DNA of 64,000 nucleotides. Origin: Paraphysoderma sedebokerense (Eukaryota; Blastocladiomycota; Physodermatomycetes; Physodermatales; Physodermataceae). How positions within the stretch are numbered: position 1 is the first letter of the stretch; the number at the start of each line of letters is the position of its first letter. Below are positions 10,393 through 22,495 of this stretch, in pieces. Below the pieces are notes generated by a model. It had not been told where the DNA came from. It was given only the letters and a program-made list of their open reading frames with translations, and made no database searches. The stretch spans positions 1-64,000 of the forward strand of contig JAHLJZ010000095.1 in the NCBI GenBank assembly GCA_025602915.1. The letters are read 5' to 3'. Both the position numbers and the translations under genes were made by a program.

Positions 10393-11746
10393 TTAGGAGA
10401 ACAATTCCTTTTTCCGTAATCCAAAAGCACGTCTTCTCATGTCCTTCCAAGCTTCTGATATTCCGGCACCTCCACACGCTACATCTAAATCATCGAGGTA
10501 CTGCATCTCACTTTCTCCCCTTAACGAATGAGCTTTAGCTCCAGTAGTTGCACATTCTGCAAGCCAAATTTTTAAGGAATGCTTCATGGCTTCAGGCTCC
10601 GGCAAGTGTATCTGTCTTGTGAATAATTTACAAATGTATCTGATTTGGTACTCTATAGTAACGAAAGGTGACACTTTCATTGGAAGACCAATAAAAACCA
10701 ATGTAGGATCAGGTATATAAATCATCTGCTTGTATAAATTCATCACACTTTGACCATCGTCCGTTATAGACAGGTTGTTGGTTTCGGCGTATTTGAAGAG
10801 GAAAGGGTACGTGTATTTGTATCCGGTAGCGAAAACGATACCATCGATAATCTTGGAACTTCCATCGACAAAGGTCACAGTTGAGGATGAAATGAATTTT
10901 ATGTCGGGTAGGATACTAAAATTTGGGAGAGTCGAAACCATAAACATACTATCGGGATCTTTAGTTGCAGCAATCATCATCTCGGGATTTTTGACAGACA
11001 TGTACGTAGAGGAAGATAAAGGAGTAATTTCTCTGGATATATCACACCCTGAAGGTCCACCGCCAACAACAATGACGGACTTGCCTTTGAATGAATCTGG
11101 CCGGCGGTAAAATTTTGAATGCAGAATTGTTCCCGTAAATGACTGCAATCCAGGGATTTCTGGTATGTATGGAGACTGGTAGTGGCCATTGCCGATAATA
11201 ACAGCATCAACCCACTCGTAACAACTTTCACCATCACTCGTTATGTATTCTATCCGCCAACGAAAGCAGTCGCCAGAGTCTAAAAGCTTTTCAACCTGTG
11301 TAACATATGTGTTGAAACGAATATGCGGTTTAAGATTGAATCGACGAGCGTATGACTGGATATAACTTAGAACTTCATGATGGGGAGGGAACTTCGTTGT
11401 AGAGTCTGCAGAATGTGTAAATGGAAAATCGCTGAATTCCATTACTTGGAATGGAAGGTTGGTTCGAAGGGACTCGTAAATTGGAGAAACAAAGTCGAAG
11501 GGGGACTCTACATCTATTTTGTCATACACTTTTGAATTATCTATCTCATTATAAATCCTAAAGAGCTAATACATTAATTGATATCTTTGGTTAAACAGCA
11601 AAAGGGCCATACCAAGTTCCTCCAACATCAGAATTCTGTTCAAAACAAACAGCATCGATCCCGCTTTGAATAAGATACTTGACTGCGACAAGACCGGCTG
11701 GCCCGGCCCCTATAACGCAGACTCGTTTTATATTGGGAAGGACCAT
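10393..11746 (-). CDS. Flavin-containing monooxygenase (FMO-like)
   Basis: Exons 11746-11613 and 11557-10393, joined across a 55-nt GT-AG intron within the GGTW motif; 432 aa. The FAD-binding Rossmann motif VIGAGPAGL is at residues 11-19, the FMO fingerprint FTGTILHSKFY near 185-195, a second (NADPH) glycine motif GGGPSG near 210-215, and the FATGY motif near 287-291. FMOs use NADPH and O2 to oxygenate nitrogen or sulfur in small molecules; substrate is not predictable here. The true ATG is 11746; the open frame extends upstream only to a TTG. Minus strand, downstream of and co-oriented with the NmrA-like gene (258 bp apart). Confidence 0.85.
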
Positions 11747-12004
11747 TTTGATGATAGCGTATGAATTAACATCCAATTGGAGGACAACATAAGAAGATTT
11801 TCACGTGTTGAGTTGCTTTAAAGTCGCAGTCTGAGACAAACTCAAGTAGTAGGATTTTTCAGCAGCATGATATGTTTATTTTCAGTTCATATGTACAAAA
11901 TGTACAGAGACCGCGCCGTCGGGTCACTCCACCACCACATCGGCGAAGATTTTACTATGTGATCAATCACATCACGATCATAGCGACCGCAAGAATGGGT
12001 ATAT

Positions 12005-13329
12005 TTACAAGTGATCCTTAATAGCTAGACGTCTCAATCTACCACCACCGGGTCTGTAGGGAAAATTCAGGGGTTAATCAATAATATAGATCTTCTAAAA
12101 GAACAACCGAACAACAGCTCATACCTGAAGGAGTCAGCGTTGTGTTTGAAGAAAGTTTCGATGTCGGTTGGTTCGCGGTCCAATAACTTTTTCAAGTCTT
12201 CAGTTCTGATGGCAAGCTTATTTTCTCTGATTAAGCACATGCATTCAAGGATACTTTCGATTTCGAATTCGTTCATTTCTTCCATTTCCATCAAGATCTT
12301 TTTGAATTCTTCCATGTGGATATCATGGAATTCAATTTCCGATTGCAAAACTCGGTTAGCATGTTCGACAAGTTTACGACCGGTCATGAGATGTACACCA
12401 GTGAAATTGTAGATCTGATGCTTGTGATGAGTCTGAGATTCGGCTTTGCAGAATATTTTGGCTGTCGCTAAACCGCAGTCGCGAAGATTGACAGGGGCCC
12501 ATTTGCCTCTACCAGTAGGAAGGGGAAGAATTCCACGGTCTTGAATGATATGGGAAAGCATGAATAATCTGTTACGTCGGACAGAGACAGATGTTAGTTC
12601 TTCGACATTTGGATGAAAATGAGGTGAGGCATACTTTTGTTGAGCAAACCCAATTCTAGCGATGCACAAGTTGTGAATTCCACATTGCTTGACCATATCT
12701 TCGACTTTCTTCCATTCTTTAAGACGCTTATATTCTTCTCCGTGGGCCAAATCGACTCCCAACAAGGACCAGTAAACCATGTGTTTGACATCAACGGATC
12801 TGCATGCCTGTTATACGAAATTTTATCAATACAAAAGCAACCAAGCAAAAAAGCAACAGTCATAAAGCACTGTACCTCCAACATGTTACATGTTTGTTGC
12901 ATAATCTTTTCGTTGTGTGGCGCCAATAGAAGGACATGTTTCATTCCATGCATCGCCATTTCAATTGATCTTCTATCATCCAGATTCCATTCACGAAGTT
13001 CGCAGCCTTCTTTTTCTAATTTCTTGGCCCATTCATCTGTGTATTTTATTCACGAAGCGTTATTTAAGCTCTTCAAGGCAGAAATGTGAGAGTGCAGAGG
13101 AGACGTACCTTCTTTGTCGCAAACACCGCAAATAATCTTGTTGAACTCTTTGGATTCACATAGAGAGATGGCAGCGTAATAACCCAGTAAGGTGTCGGCT
13201 GATTCAAATATCCAGTGTCAGTCCCCAGTTTTGGCGCGTCATCAAGCATCCTAATAGCCAGCTAATTCAAAATCAAATCATACCATTGCATACGAAGACG
13301 TCTTGTCTGGATGAGAAAAGGCTGAACAT
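12005..13329 (-). CDS. NmrA-like family NAD(P)-binding protein
   Basis: Exons 13329-13284, 13198-13109, 13036-12876, 12807-12125, 12053-12005; 342 aa with frame kept across four introns of 68-85 nt. The fold is that of an atypical short-chain dehydrogenase (NmrA/azoreductase-like): beta-alpha start, MKHVLLLAP strand, a CRSVDVKHMVYWSL strand, RIGFAQQ, a LPLPTGRGKWAPVNLRD segment and an IYNFTG strand. The N-terminal glycine-rich loop is degenerate: VFVCNADTLLGYYAA stands where GxxGxxG is expected, so dinucleotide binding may be weak or sensor-like as in NmrA itself. The C-terminal half is helical and acidic, ending in a basic PGGGRLRRLAIKDHL tail on its own short exon. Function unknown; a redox-sensing or quinone/azo reductase role is possible. 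Confidence 0.75.
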
Positions 13330-14012
13330 TTTGATTAGTAGGAAGAAAAGCTTGTAATGATTTTTACTACAAATGGCGAGTCTGAATTGGAGAACTGATG
13401 AATGCGAAGGACAGTCAGCTTTTTATAACAGGTAATAGTCAATTGACTATCCATGTTTTGTCATAATTTTGCCTCACAAATGCATCACCCATCGAGGTAT
13501 TGGTGATACAAGGCTGTGCGAAACATTACGTAGACTGCATTAATGGTACTGTGGACGTCATAGTAAATCTGTCGGTTTCAGAGATGTCAGACACGTTCCA
13601 GCATAGTTCGAGTGATCGACAAAAACTCTCCTGTTCTAGTGGATATCCAAGATCGGAGACCAAAATGTTTTACATCCTATTCCAGCTAAACACCATACTT
13701 ATGATTAAAAGAGGTATACGTTTATACTGTATTTGCACATGGAGAGCATAACTTGATATTATAACAGTAAAGCCGACAATACACTCGAGTTGGAGGATGG
13801 ATATTTAATCTTGCTTGCCCACATTTGCCTGCTTCTACGCGCCAGCCTGGTATATGATGTGACGTCACTTTCTCTTCTTGAACCAGCGACGTCATGTGAG
13901 AGATTCACAAGAAATCCATTCAACGAACTGTCGTCCGACCTCCGTCTCAATTCTCCGTAACTCCTCGAATAAATTCTACCCCGCTATTTATACTTTCAGA
14001 ACAAAAACTAAC
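13330..14012. promoter_or_regulatory. Divergent promoter region with two CRE-type sites
   Basis: Between the minus-strand NmrA-like gene and plus-strand QCR8. A perfect TGACGTCA palindrome at 13860-13867 and a second site CGACGTCA at 13887-13894, centred 27 bp apart, lie about 120-150 bp upstream of the QCR8 ATG. These are consensus sites for ATF/CREB-type bZIP factors. Binding is inferred from motif only. Short open frames in this interval (13500-13751 and others) lack protein features. Confidence 0.5.
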
Positions 14013-14608
14013 ATGATTCGCGGATCTCATGGATGGTATGTTGTTTGTCGGGCCACTAATTTAACCCAGTGGTTAAATTAATGTCACTAATGTAAATATT
14101 AAAATCAAAACATAGGTGGGGAGCCTTAGGAGGTGCGTCCACGATAGCCGATACTCAAGAATAGAAAATACCGAATCAGTTTCATTTTATTTAATGTGCA
14201 TTCATACAGGCCTTCCCCAAAACGGAGTTGTCAGTTACGCAATATCACCATTTCGACAAAGAGCATTCAAAGGATTCATGTCACAAGATATGTCACACAT
14301 GCTTGGCGGTGCGACAAACGAATTGAAATATATGTTACCAGGTATTCCTTTTCCTCTGATTCGATGCGATTTGATGTGCGCTGGAAAAGCCAAACTCGCC
14401 ATTACTTTGAATGAAGTTTAATTTTGTATCTTCTTTCCTAGCGTTGCTTTTAGGGTACGGAATGTACAAGTACAGTCAAGAGAACTATGAGTACAGACAC
14501 TCAAAAGAGTTCCACTCGAAGGAGCAAGAGGCGATGCGAAATCAGGAAGCAAAGAGAAAGTATGGCGAAAATATCCCTCAAAGATTGAACGAAGAGATGG
14601 CAAAATAG
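14013..14608 (+). CDS. QCR8: Cytochrome bc1 complex subunit 8 (QCR8)
   Basis: Exons 14013-14035, 14116-14132 (a 17-nt microexon), 14210-14341, 14442-14608; 112 aa. The joined N-terminus MIRGSHGWWGALGGLPQNG followed by VVSYAISPFRQRAFKGF matches the conserved start of QCR8, and the single membrane helix ALLLGYGMYKYSQENYEY is in the expected place. QCR8 is the small ubiquinone-binding-side subunit of respiratory complex III in the mitochondrial inner membrane. The C-terminal tail (about 30 residues, KEQEAMRNQEAKRKYGEN) is longer and more charged than in yeast. No cleavable presequence is needed or seen. Two CRE-type sites lie upstream. Confidence 0.9.
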
Positions 14609-14918
14609 TTTGTAGTATCTAGCAATTGTATATATAAGTCAGTTCGCAAATTGAACATTGAAAACAATTAATTACACCTTGCACCTAGCGGAGTAACTGG
14701 AATAACTATGAAATACTAAGACAAAGTATATACTTGATAACGAGCTATTGGACCATTGAACATCATCAAGTCCGAGAGGTTAGATCATTCAGCCGCTCGA
14801 TCTGCAGCTAAAAGATTTCAACAACCTTCAACAACACATTTTGGAACTGTTGTCAGCTCGTTGCTTGAGGTTAGCTTAAAGCTTGTGTCCAACTCCTCTC
14901 ACTCCAAGAAGCCGAAAA
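14609..14918. other. Short intergenic region upstream of NCE101
   Basis: 310 bp between QCR8 stop and the NCE101 ATG, same orientation. No other feature seen. Confidence 0.4.
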
Positions 14919-15107
14919 ATGCTCCGACCTGTTAAGTACCAAGCTTTTATATCTCGACCTGTCGACATTCTTTTCGCCATCTCAGCGGGATTCGTCGGTT
15001 ACGCCCTATTCGAGCATGATAACCCCAGACCTCAAGGCAAATCTCTATTAGAACTATGTAAGCGCAGATGGGGTAACCGGCCCGATAGTATAAATGAACA
15101 GAAATAG
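14919..15107 (+). CDS. NCE101: NCE101-like small membrane protein
   Basis: A single-exon 62-aa protein. The pattern SRPVDILFAISAGFVGYALFE, one membrane helix, followed by PRPQGKSLLELCKRRW, resembles fungal NCE101 (non-classical export protein 1): a short N-terminus, a D-P/V-x-x-A-x-x-G helix, Y/E-x-x-x-RxxG and a terminal L-x-x-L-x-[KR]-[KR]-W. Yeast Nce101 has been linked to export of proteins lacking a signal peptide; its mechanism is unclear. I chose the ATG at 14919, 12 codons inside the open frame, because it places the helix close to the N-terminus as in the family. Confidence 0.7.
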   Translation: MLRPVKYQAFISRPVDILFAISAGFVGYALFEHDNPRPQGKSLLELCKRRWGNRPDSINEQK

Positions 15108-15803
15108 GGACTCTTATGTTTGCAGGGTGTTACAGTAATCTTTCTACCTCCTCCAGACAAGTCACTGCGACCCACATACTAGAAAGGCATTGGATTTGAT
15201 GGTCCATTTGAAATTTGTATAGTAACCTAAGAAGCTTGAGGGAATTTACTATCACTTTTGCTGATTAGTATGCTGAACCGATGTGATGCATGCTTTAATG
15301 TTTTGGCTTTATGACTAGAATAGTCCTTGGTGAGTCTGTGTATATAAAACTGATCATATGTCAAATAGTTTTGTTGACCTAGTCAGTTCTAATGAACAAG
15401 ATTATTATCTGTGCGGATCCACTAAAAATCATGGCCCATTTAGCTGAAATTGAATCCTGACGAATAATTGTGTGATTTCTGAACCCAGCACATCGGACTA
15501 CATACTACTGTCTGCATTTTTTGTTCTTTTAATTATGGTGCAAAGTAATTCCGATTATATAGCACATAATATAAATTCAGGAACGATATGATACCAGAAA
15601 TGGTAACCCTGAAAAACAGTTAATGTCCGGTCATTTGTTATCAATTGTAGCAATGAAAGAATCCCTCCTTCAGCCACGTTTTCCAGTAGACCAATTCAGA
15701 AGGAATTGCGCCTCCTCAAATCAATCCTTCAACTATCGTCTATCCAATTTTCTTGGACACCACAACTCTCTTCTCCCTGTATCAGTACTTTCTTTGTAGT
15801 ATC
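15108..15803. other. Intergenic region, transketolase promoter
   Basis: About 700 bp, AT-rich. Pyrimidine-rich sequence (about 15715-15800) directly precedes the transketolase ATG, as is common in highly expressed fungal genes. No gene seen. Confidence 0.4.
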
Positions 15804-18730
15804 ATGACGGTTACTCCATTTACAGATCTCGACTGGCGCTCCATCAACACCATCCGCACATTGGCCGCTGATGTCGTCCAAAAGGCTAATTCGGGCCATC
15901 CGGGTGCCCCTATGGGCTGTGCTCCCATGGCACATGTCTTGTTCCATAAATTCATGAAAGCGAACCCCCAAAACCCTAAATGGGTAAGCAAAACCTTTTT
16001 GGCTCTTTTTCTCGTGCGGGCGTTGGAAGTTTTTTCCCTTTGAATGGTTAGATGTGTTTTGTTTATTGAGTCTCGGACACTGAGTTTCTGGCAAAGCCCT
16101 TTGCTGCGCTTTTGATAGCGATGGACGAATAGAGCTCATATGCATATTCGATAACTCCTTTGTGTTCTTGGCAACATGGTGATGGAAAATGCGGAGATAA
16201 ACGTTATTTAATTATTGTTTACGCGGCACTTGTTCTTTTGGCATGCAATACGTATTCGCCGGGGATTCTGAGATCAGAATCACTGGATTCGAGAACTTCA
16301 AATTTTTCGTTCTTCTTTTTTGTTTGCTATTTCCATTACTCGTTCCTTACGATCATCTTTACTCCTCAAAAGATCTCACGCGATCGTTTCGTTCTCTCCA
16401 ACGGACATGCTTGCGTCCTCCAATACATCTTGCTGCATCTTTGTGGATATGGCGTGACGATGGAAGATTTGAAAAGCTTCAGACAGCTTGACAGCAAGTA
16501 ACTAGTGCAACTTCCGTTTTCTTATGCTCTCTTGTGGTTCCTTTTTATCTCACACATTCGCCTATTTTAGAACTCCAGGACATCCCGAATGTTTTTTGAC
16601 TCCAGGAATTGAAGTTTCTACTGGTCCTTTAGGGCAAGGGATCGCCAACGCCGTTGGTCTTGCTATGGCTGAAGCACATATGGCTGCGACTTTCAATCGC
16701 GACAACTTCAATGTAATTGATAACTTTACCTATGTCATCCTTGGTGATGGTTGCCTTCAAGAAGGTGTCCATGCCGAAGCTGTTTCATTAGCTGGCCATT
16801 TGAAGTTAGGAAAATTGATCGCTTTGTACGATGATAACCAAATTACTATTGATGGTAAGGAAATTGTGATTATGCATGAAACAACATTCAATATTAACAA
16901 ATCTTATTACAGGCGATACTGCTCTTGGCTTCACTGAAGACGTGTGCAAACGATTTGAAGCATATGGATGGCACACATCAGTTGTTTCTGATGGTAATTC
17001 CAACTTAGCTTCATTGGCCGCGGCAATCGAAGAAGCCAAAAATGTTAAGGATAAACCTTCTTTAATCAAAATCCGGTATGCTGCATTTGCATTGCTAGAT
17101 TAGCGCACTTTATGACGGCTAAGATAACTAATGGTTTCATTCATCATGCAGAACAACCATCGGGTTTGGTTCTTCCAAGGCCGGAACTGACAAAGTCCAT
17201 GGTGCTCCTCTCGGCGCTGATGATATTGTCAAAGTGAAAACTACCTTTGGATTTGATACCAATCAATTCTTTGTTGTTCCCAATGAAGTTTATGCCTTCT
17301 ACGAGGATTTTAAGAAACGAGGTGCTTCCGCCGAATCTCAGTGGAATGCCATGTTTGACCAGTACAAAGCCAAGTATCCGGATCTCGTATGTGTTTCTGT
17401 TTTATTAATTCTTTATATTATAAATGGCGCATTACGTTGCTGATACTATGTTTTCCGTAGGCTAATGACTTAAATCGTCGTGTCAATGGACAACTCCCAT
17501 CCAATCTTCCTAGTCTTTTGCCCAAGTATAGCCCTTCAGACGCGGCTGTTGCCACCCGTAAATTGTCCGAAAACGTGCTAAATGCTATCGCTCCATCATT
17601 ACCTGAATTGTTCGGTGGTAGTGCAGATTTGACTGGATCTAATTTGACCAGATGGAAGGGATCGAAAGATTTCCAACATGTTTGTATTCTCTTTCCCTGA
17701 TTGAGCGTTGTTGGGAATGCGATTAGTTGACCATTTGTTACATACTAGCCCTCCACTCAACTCGGGGATTACTCTGGACGATACATTCGATTTGGTGTTC
17801 GTGAGCATGGTATGGCGGCGACCTGTAACGGTATTGCAGCGTATGGTGGCCTCATTCCATTTGGTGCCACTTTCTTGAATTTTATCAGGTACATATTCTT
17901 GACCTATTGATCTCTACGTTCAATCCGTTAACAGTCAACCTTGGATGAAATTACTAGTTACGCACTCGGCGCGAGTCGTTTGTCGGCTTTGTCGCATCAC
18001 CAGGTGCTTTACATCATGACACACGATTCTATTGGTCTTGGTGAAGACGGTCCTACTCATCAACCGGTCGAAACATTGGCTACTCTTCGAGCTACCCCCA
18101 ATACTTTAAATTTCCGTCCTGCAGATGGTAATGAGGTAAGTTATCAGTATGGACTATGTGGTCATGGTCCAGATGATGTGATAATTGACTTTTTTGCGAA
18201 AGGTATCGGGATCTTATTATGCGGCCCTCCTCAATCGCAAGCGACCCTCCGTTCTTGCATTATCTCGCCAAAATGTTCCTCACCTGCCAAATACTTCCAT
18301 TGAAGGTACTCTCAAAGGAGCTTACCCCATCCTTATCCCTTCATCGGCCCCTCAACTTATCCTTGTCGCCACTGGAACTGAAACATCACTTGCCTTCTCT
18401 GCTGGTCAAAAGCTCAATTCGTCTGGCTTGGCAACCAAAGTTGTTTCTATGCCTTGTTGGGAATTATTCTCTGAACAATCCAAAGAGTACAAGCTTTCTG
18501 TATTTGACAAAGGAGTGCCAGTTTTAAGTGTTGAAGCATTGAGTGTTTTCGGATGGGATAGATATGCTCATGCCAGTATTGGAATGATTTCGTTTGGTGC
18601 CAGTGGTCCCTTTAAGGAAGTTTACAAGAAGTTTGGTATCACAGAAGAAGAGATTGAGAAGAAGGGAAAAATGTTGGTGGAATGGTACAAAGGCAAAGTA
18701 GCTGAAAGTAAAATTGAGAAGCCTTGGTAG
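15804..18730 (+). CDS. TKL1: Transketolase
   Basis: Nine exons: 15804-15983, 16373-16497, 16571-16854, 16913-17075, 17152-17386, 17461-17679, 17749-17888, 17958-18135, 18203-18730; 683 aa, the usual size. Transfers two-carbon units from ketose to aldose phosphates in the non-oxidative pentose phosphate pathway, using thiamine diphosphate and a divalent metal. Recognisable blocks: [20 protein letters not shown] at the N-terminus, [11 protein letters not shown], the ThDP/metal motif [13 protein letters not shown] with [26 protein letters not shown], and [19 protein letters not shown]. The first intron (389 nt) is by far the longest and may hold regulatory sequence. The next gene on this strand is NAD kinase, so two enzymes of NADPH supply sit side by side, though with separate promoters. 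Confidence 0.97.
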
Positions 18731-19607
18731 ATAAACCTAAGTTTACCGGCACCAAAGTGATTTGATGGATTGGAGTCCAGGAAATTTGAACTTTAAACCC
18801 GTTATTTTGTTATATTGAATTTAACTCTTTAGATCATGAGTCTGTTGAGAGAAAGCACAATAAACAATGTTTTGATTTAGGAGTTTCCCTCTGATCTTAA
18901 TGTACTTCATCTCCAACAATTCATCATTTAGAATTGAATTGACATGGCAATGCAAATTGCTGAGATACTCCTGAGCAGCTGAGATTCCAAGCTTAGCACA
19001 TTGTATTTGTGACTGTGAGGCATTGCCATTGATTGTGAGACACCCCAGTGATGACTGATGAGAGTGACAAAATTGCTAAGCAACAGATGCAGACATCGCG
19101 GCCGCGGATCCCGCGGCGTGTTTCTGGACGGTCCAGACTCTTCTTGAGGACAGGGTAGCATGTATAGCAACCACTGATTGAATCGGTTCATTGGTCTATT
19201 ATACACCGCATCAACAGTGCATCAACACCTAGAAAATACACTGAGGGCACATTCAGCATTATTAATAGCATTGTGAGGTTAAATGGATTCTGGATTGTTC
19301 TGAATGGACAGATGAATGCAACGGAGGTACATGTCGCCAATTGCAGAAAGACATGAAAATAGAGGCGTTACAGTAAGTGCTCGCGAGTTAGATTTTTTAG
19401 TCTCTAAATATATATATAATTTATCCTCGTCCCATCGACATGCCGACACTGTCGACGATGATGCCCACGAGAAAAGGACTTTGTGCACCATTGTAAATTA
19501 CATTTACGAGCAGAACGTTCTTGGATAATTCTACTTTGTCATTCCTTCACCCTCACCCGCCTTCATCCCTGCTATCTCCCTCCGCATTTTTCCGCTGTCT
19601 CTCCACA
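18731..19607. other. Intergenic region upstream of NAD kinase
   Basis: About 880 bp. Contains an isolated GC-rich block at about 19096-19119 with near-palindromic order ccgcggatcccgcgg in an otherwise AT-rich stretch, and a TATA-like tatatataat at about 19409-19418. The 19521-19607 part is open in frame with NAD kinase but the ATG at 19608 is the better start (pyrimidine-rich leader just before it). Confidence 0.45.
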
Positions 19608-22495
19608 ATGCAAAATAACCAGGATGGCAACCATATCGCAGCGGGCAAGCAATCCCCAAAGCCTTCCGCTCTGAATTTAAATCAGCGGCCAATTAGAAGA
19701 CGGTCATCGTCCAGTGCTTCACTTCTGAGTTTAAGTCCATGTAGACCCACTACTCCGACTCATAGGTTGATTGAAACGGCGGTTGGAGTAAGAGAGGTGC
19801 AGAAGAATATTGGTGTGTTTTTCTCAGTCTTTATAATTTATCATTGTTCCATACAAGGAAATGTAGGTGGAATGCGGTTGAAAGTAGAGAGGCAAGAAAG
19901 TGAAGCGACATATTATGGCGGTGCTTTCAGTTTTCAACTCAATTTCTTATGTACAATTAGTTTTCATGCAGTATCAATTACTAACTTGCATCGTCTTTAT
20001 TTTCATTTTACTGTTGCCGTTTTTTTCTGTAATTAATGGCGAATGTCGTCATGAATGAACGGTACCAGGTCGAGCAAAAGTTCTATGCGAGAATCCAAAA
20101 TCTCTAATGATAGTGACGAAATTAAACGATATCAGATTAATTGAATTGACTAGGGAATTGGTTTGTTGGATAATTGATACCATTGGCGTCTCAAAAGACG
20201 GTTACCCTGTTGAAATGTTGGTATTCATTCTTCACTCCGTGACCAAATGGCAGCTCTGCCATGACCAATCAGTTAGACTGAGCTTAACCTGGACTACACT
20301 GACACTGTTCCCTCCAAAACCTACTTTCGATGATACATTTAAAATTCATGTGAAATGTTGTTTGGTTCATGTTTGAATATATTAGCTATGTCGGCGAAGA
20401 ACTTCGAACGCACAAGCAATTCAAGTATTCTAAACTCATCAAATCCTCACCGAAATATTCTTCCCAGCTCAAATTCTGGAATGCTGAATTTTGCAAAAAC
20501 AGTGCAGATTTGATCGATTTCATCATCACATTGGGCGGAGATGGAACGGTGCTGTATACCAGTTGGTTATTTCAAGATATAGTACCGCCGGTTATACCGT
20601 TTCATTTGGGTACGCATAAACTGTCGATATTCTCCTCGTCAGCAGACATCAGGAGAAAAACTTAGATAATGACCTAGAATGCAAATCAAACTAACAATAA
20701 TCGTACAATCTTCTCCTCTTAGGTTCACTGGGTTTCCTTACTGTATACGACTTTAGCAAGTACAAAACTTCCCTCCTATATATCTTCCAACACGGCGTTC
20801 GGGTGAACCTTCGCATGAGGTTTACATGTGAAGTATATCGTCAAGTTCGAACGGCGTCCAAGCATCCGCACGCAAAAGGTGCCCGGAAGAGAAATTCGCT
20901 AAAATCAGACCAGTCTGCACCAAATCAACGAGAACCAGTGTCAAAATCAAATTCACGTACCGTCTCAGATTCCGAATCCAAGCCTGATTTTAGAAGGGTA
21001 AAGTCTGTCGAATCAATGAAACAATTGGCGAATAGTGTCAAGCGACTAAACCTGAGTTTTGAGAACTTAAAAATGGATAGCACTGACTCTGCGAGTCCTG
21101 TGAGTATTCCTTCGACTGTTAGCCCGCATGCTGCAAGCGATATCGCGAACGAACAAGAGACTGAAAATAACGGAATCGACTATTTTGGTTTAACTGTTCC
21201 GAAAGTCGAGACACATTCTATTATTTCGAATGGCGCTCCTAATGGGTTGAAGTTTACCGCGTCCCCCATTGATGTCGAATCAATACAAGGAAGTCAAGCT
21301 CCGGAAGGAGATGGGACTAAAGAAAACGTAAATGGTGACACTCACGATGGATATGTTTATAGTCGCCTCGATAGAAGGGCAGATAGTGTGTCTAGTTTTC
21401 ACTGTGAACCTGGTAAAAATCGTGTCGACGAAGAAACTTTATCGGTGACGGATGCTTCAACTTCGTCCACTCCTCGTGCTTCGAATTTTCAGTCAGCTCG
21501 ATCGCACTCTAGAGCGCGGATCTCTACTTCATCCGTTTCTTCCGGTTCTTCTATTGCATCTTCTTCTTCGTTGGGAACCCGATCTCAAAACATAAATGAA
21601 ACTCAACAACGGAAGCGTGATCGCAGAAAGCGGCAGAAAACCAAATACACGATTGAATCATTTGAAGTGCTGAACGAGTTGGTCGTAGACCGCGGACCAT
21701 CGGCTTACATGTCCGAATTAGAGGTGTTTGGCGACGAAAGGCATTTGACTACTGTCCAAGCTGACGGTTTGGTAATCAGTACGCCTACAGGCAGTACTGC
21801 CTATTCCGTAAGTTTTGCGCTGCGTTATTTTCAGTTTTCGTGTGTGTCGTGTTAGTGACTAATTCTCCTTCGTCCTCTTTTTGGTGGAAAACAGTTGTCT
21901 GCTGGTGGATCAATTGTTCATCCTGAAGTGTCTGCTCTACTGGTTACCCCTATTTGCCCCCATACGTTATCTTTTAGGCCGATGTTATTGCCTGATTGGA
22001 TTGAATTAAAAGTCTGTGTACCAGCATGTAGTAGGAATACAGCCTGGGTAATTGATGAACTCTATTCCGATCGTAAGATTCCTTTGAATTAGTTAATTAA
22101 CTTTTCTGGGTGATTAGGCATCGTTCGACGGTCGTCACCGTATAGAATTAAAGCAAGGCGATTTTATCGCCATTACTGCTTCGCGGTTCCCATTTCCGAC
22201 CGTTTGTCTCGGTGATCAATCTAGCGACTGGTTCAACAGTTTAATTAGATGTTTAAAATGGAATGAAAGGCAACGTCAAAAACCGTTTCATATGGGACAT
22301 ACGAATGGTAGAAACGGAATGGTAGAGAGTGATGAAGAGACGGAAGATGAGGTAGATTTGGGTGGGGAGGAGGGTGAAGATGTAGATGACTGGGAGTGTG
22401 ATATTGAGGGGGAAAGTGATGATGATAATGGTGATGAAGAAGATGATGGAAGGACAGGGAGGGATAGAAGAAATATTGTAAGATTAAAAGGTTGA
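19608..22495 (+). CDS. NAD kinase with large disordered insertion
   Basis: Exons 19608-19812, 20069-20216, 20386-20609, 20723-21807, 21895-22047, 22118-22495; 730 aa. Phosphorylates NAD (or NADH) with ATP to give NADP(H). Blocks seen: [34 protein letters not shown] (the GGDGT catalytic motif), [24 protein letters not shown], and [16 protein letters not shown] across the exon 4-5 junction. Between the CEVYR strand and the [12 protein letters not shown] strand sits about 265 residues (about 20845-21645) of Ser/Arg/Lys-rich sequence with no fold signature. The C-terminus is a strongly acidic tail (about 22320-22450). The exon 2 end at 20216 uses a weak donor (gttggt) and was set by frame; other junctions are clear. 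The family includes cytosolic Utr1-type enzymes. Confidence 0.92.
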
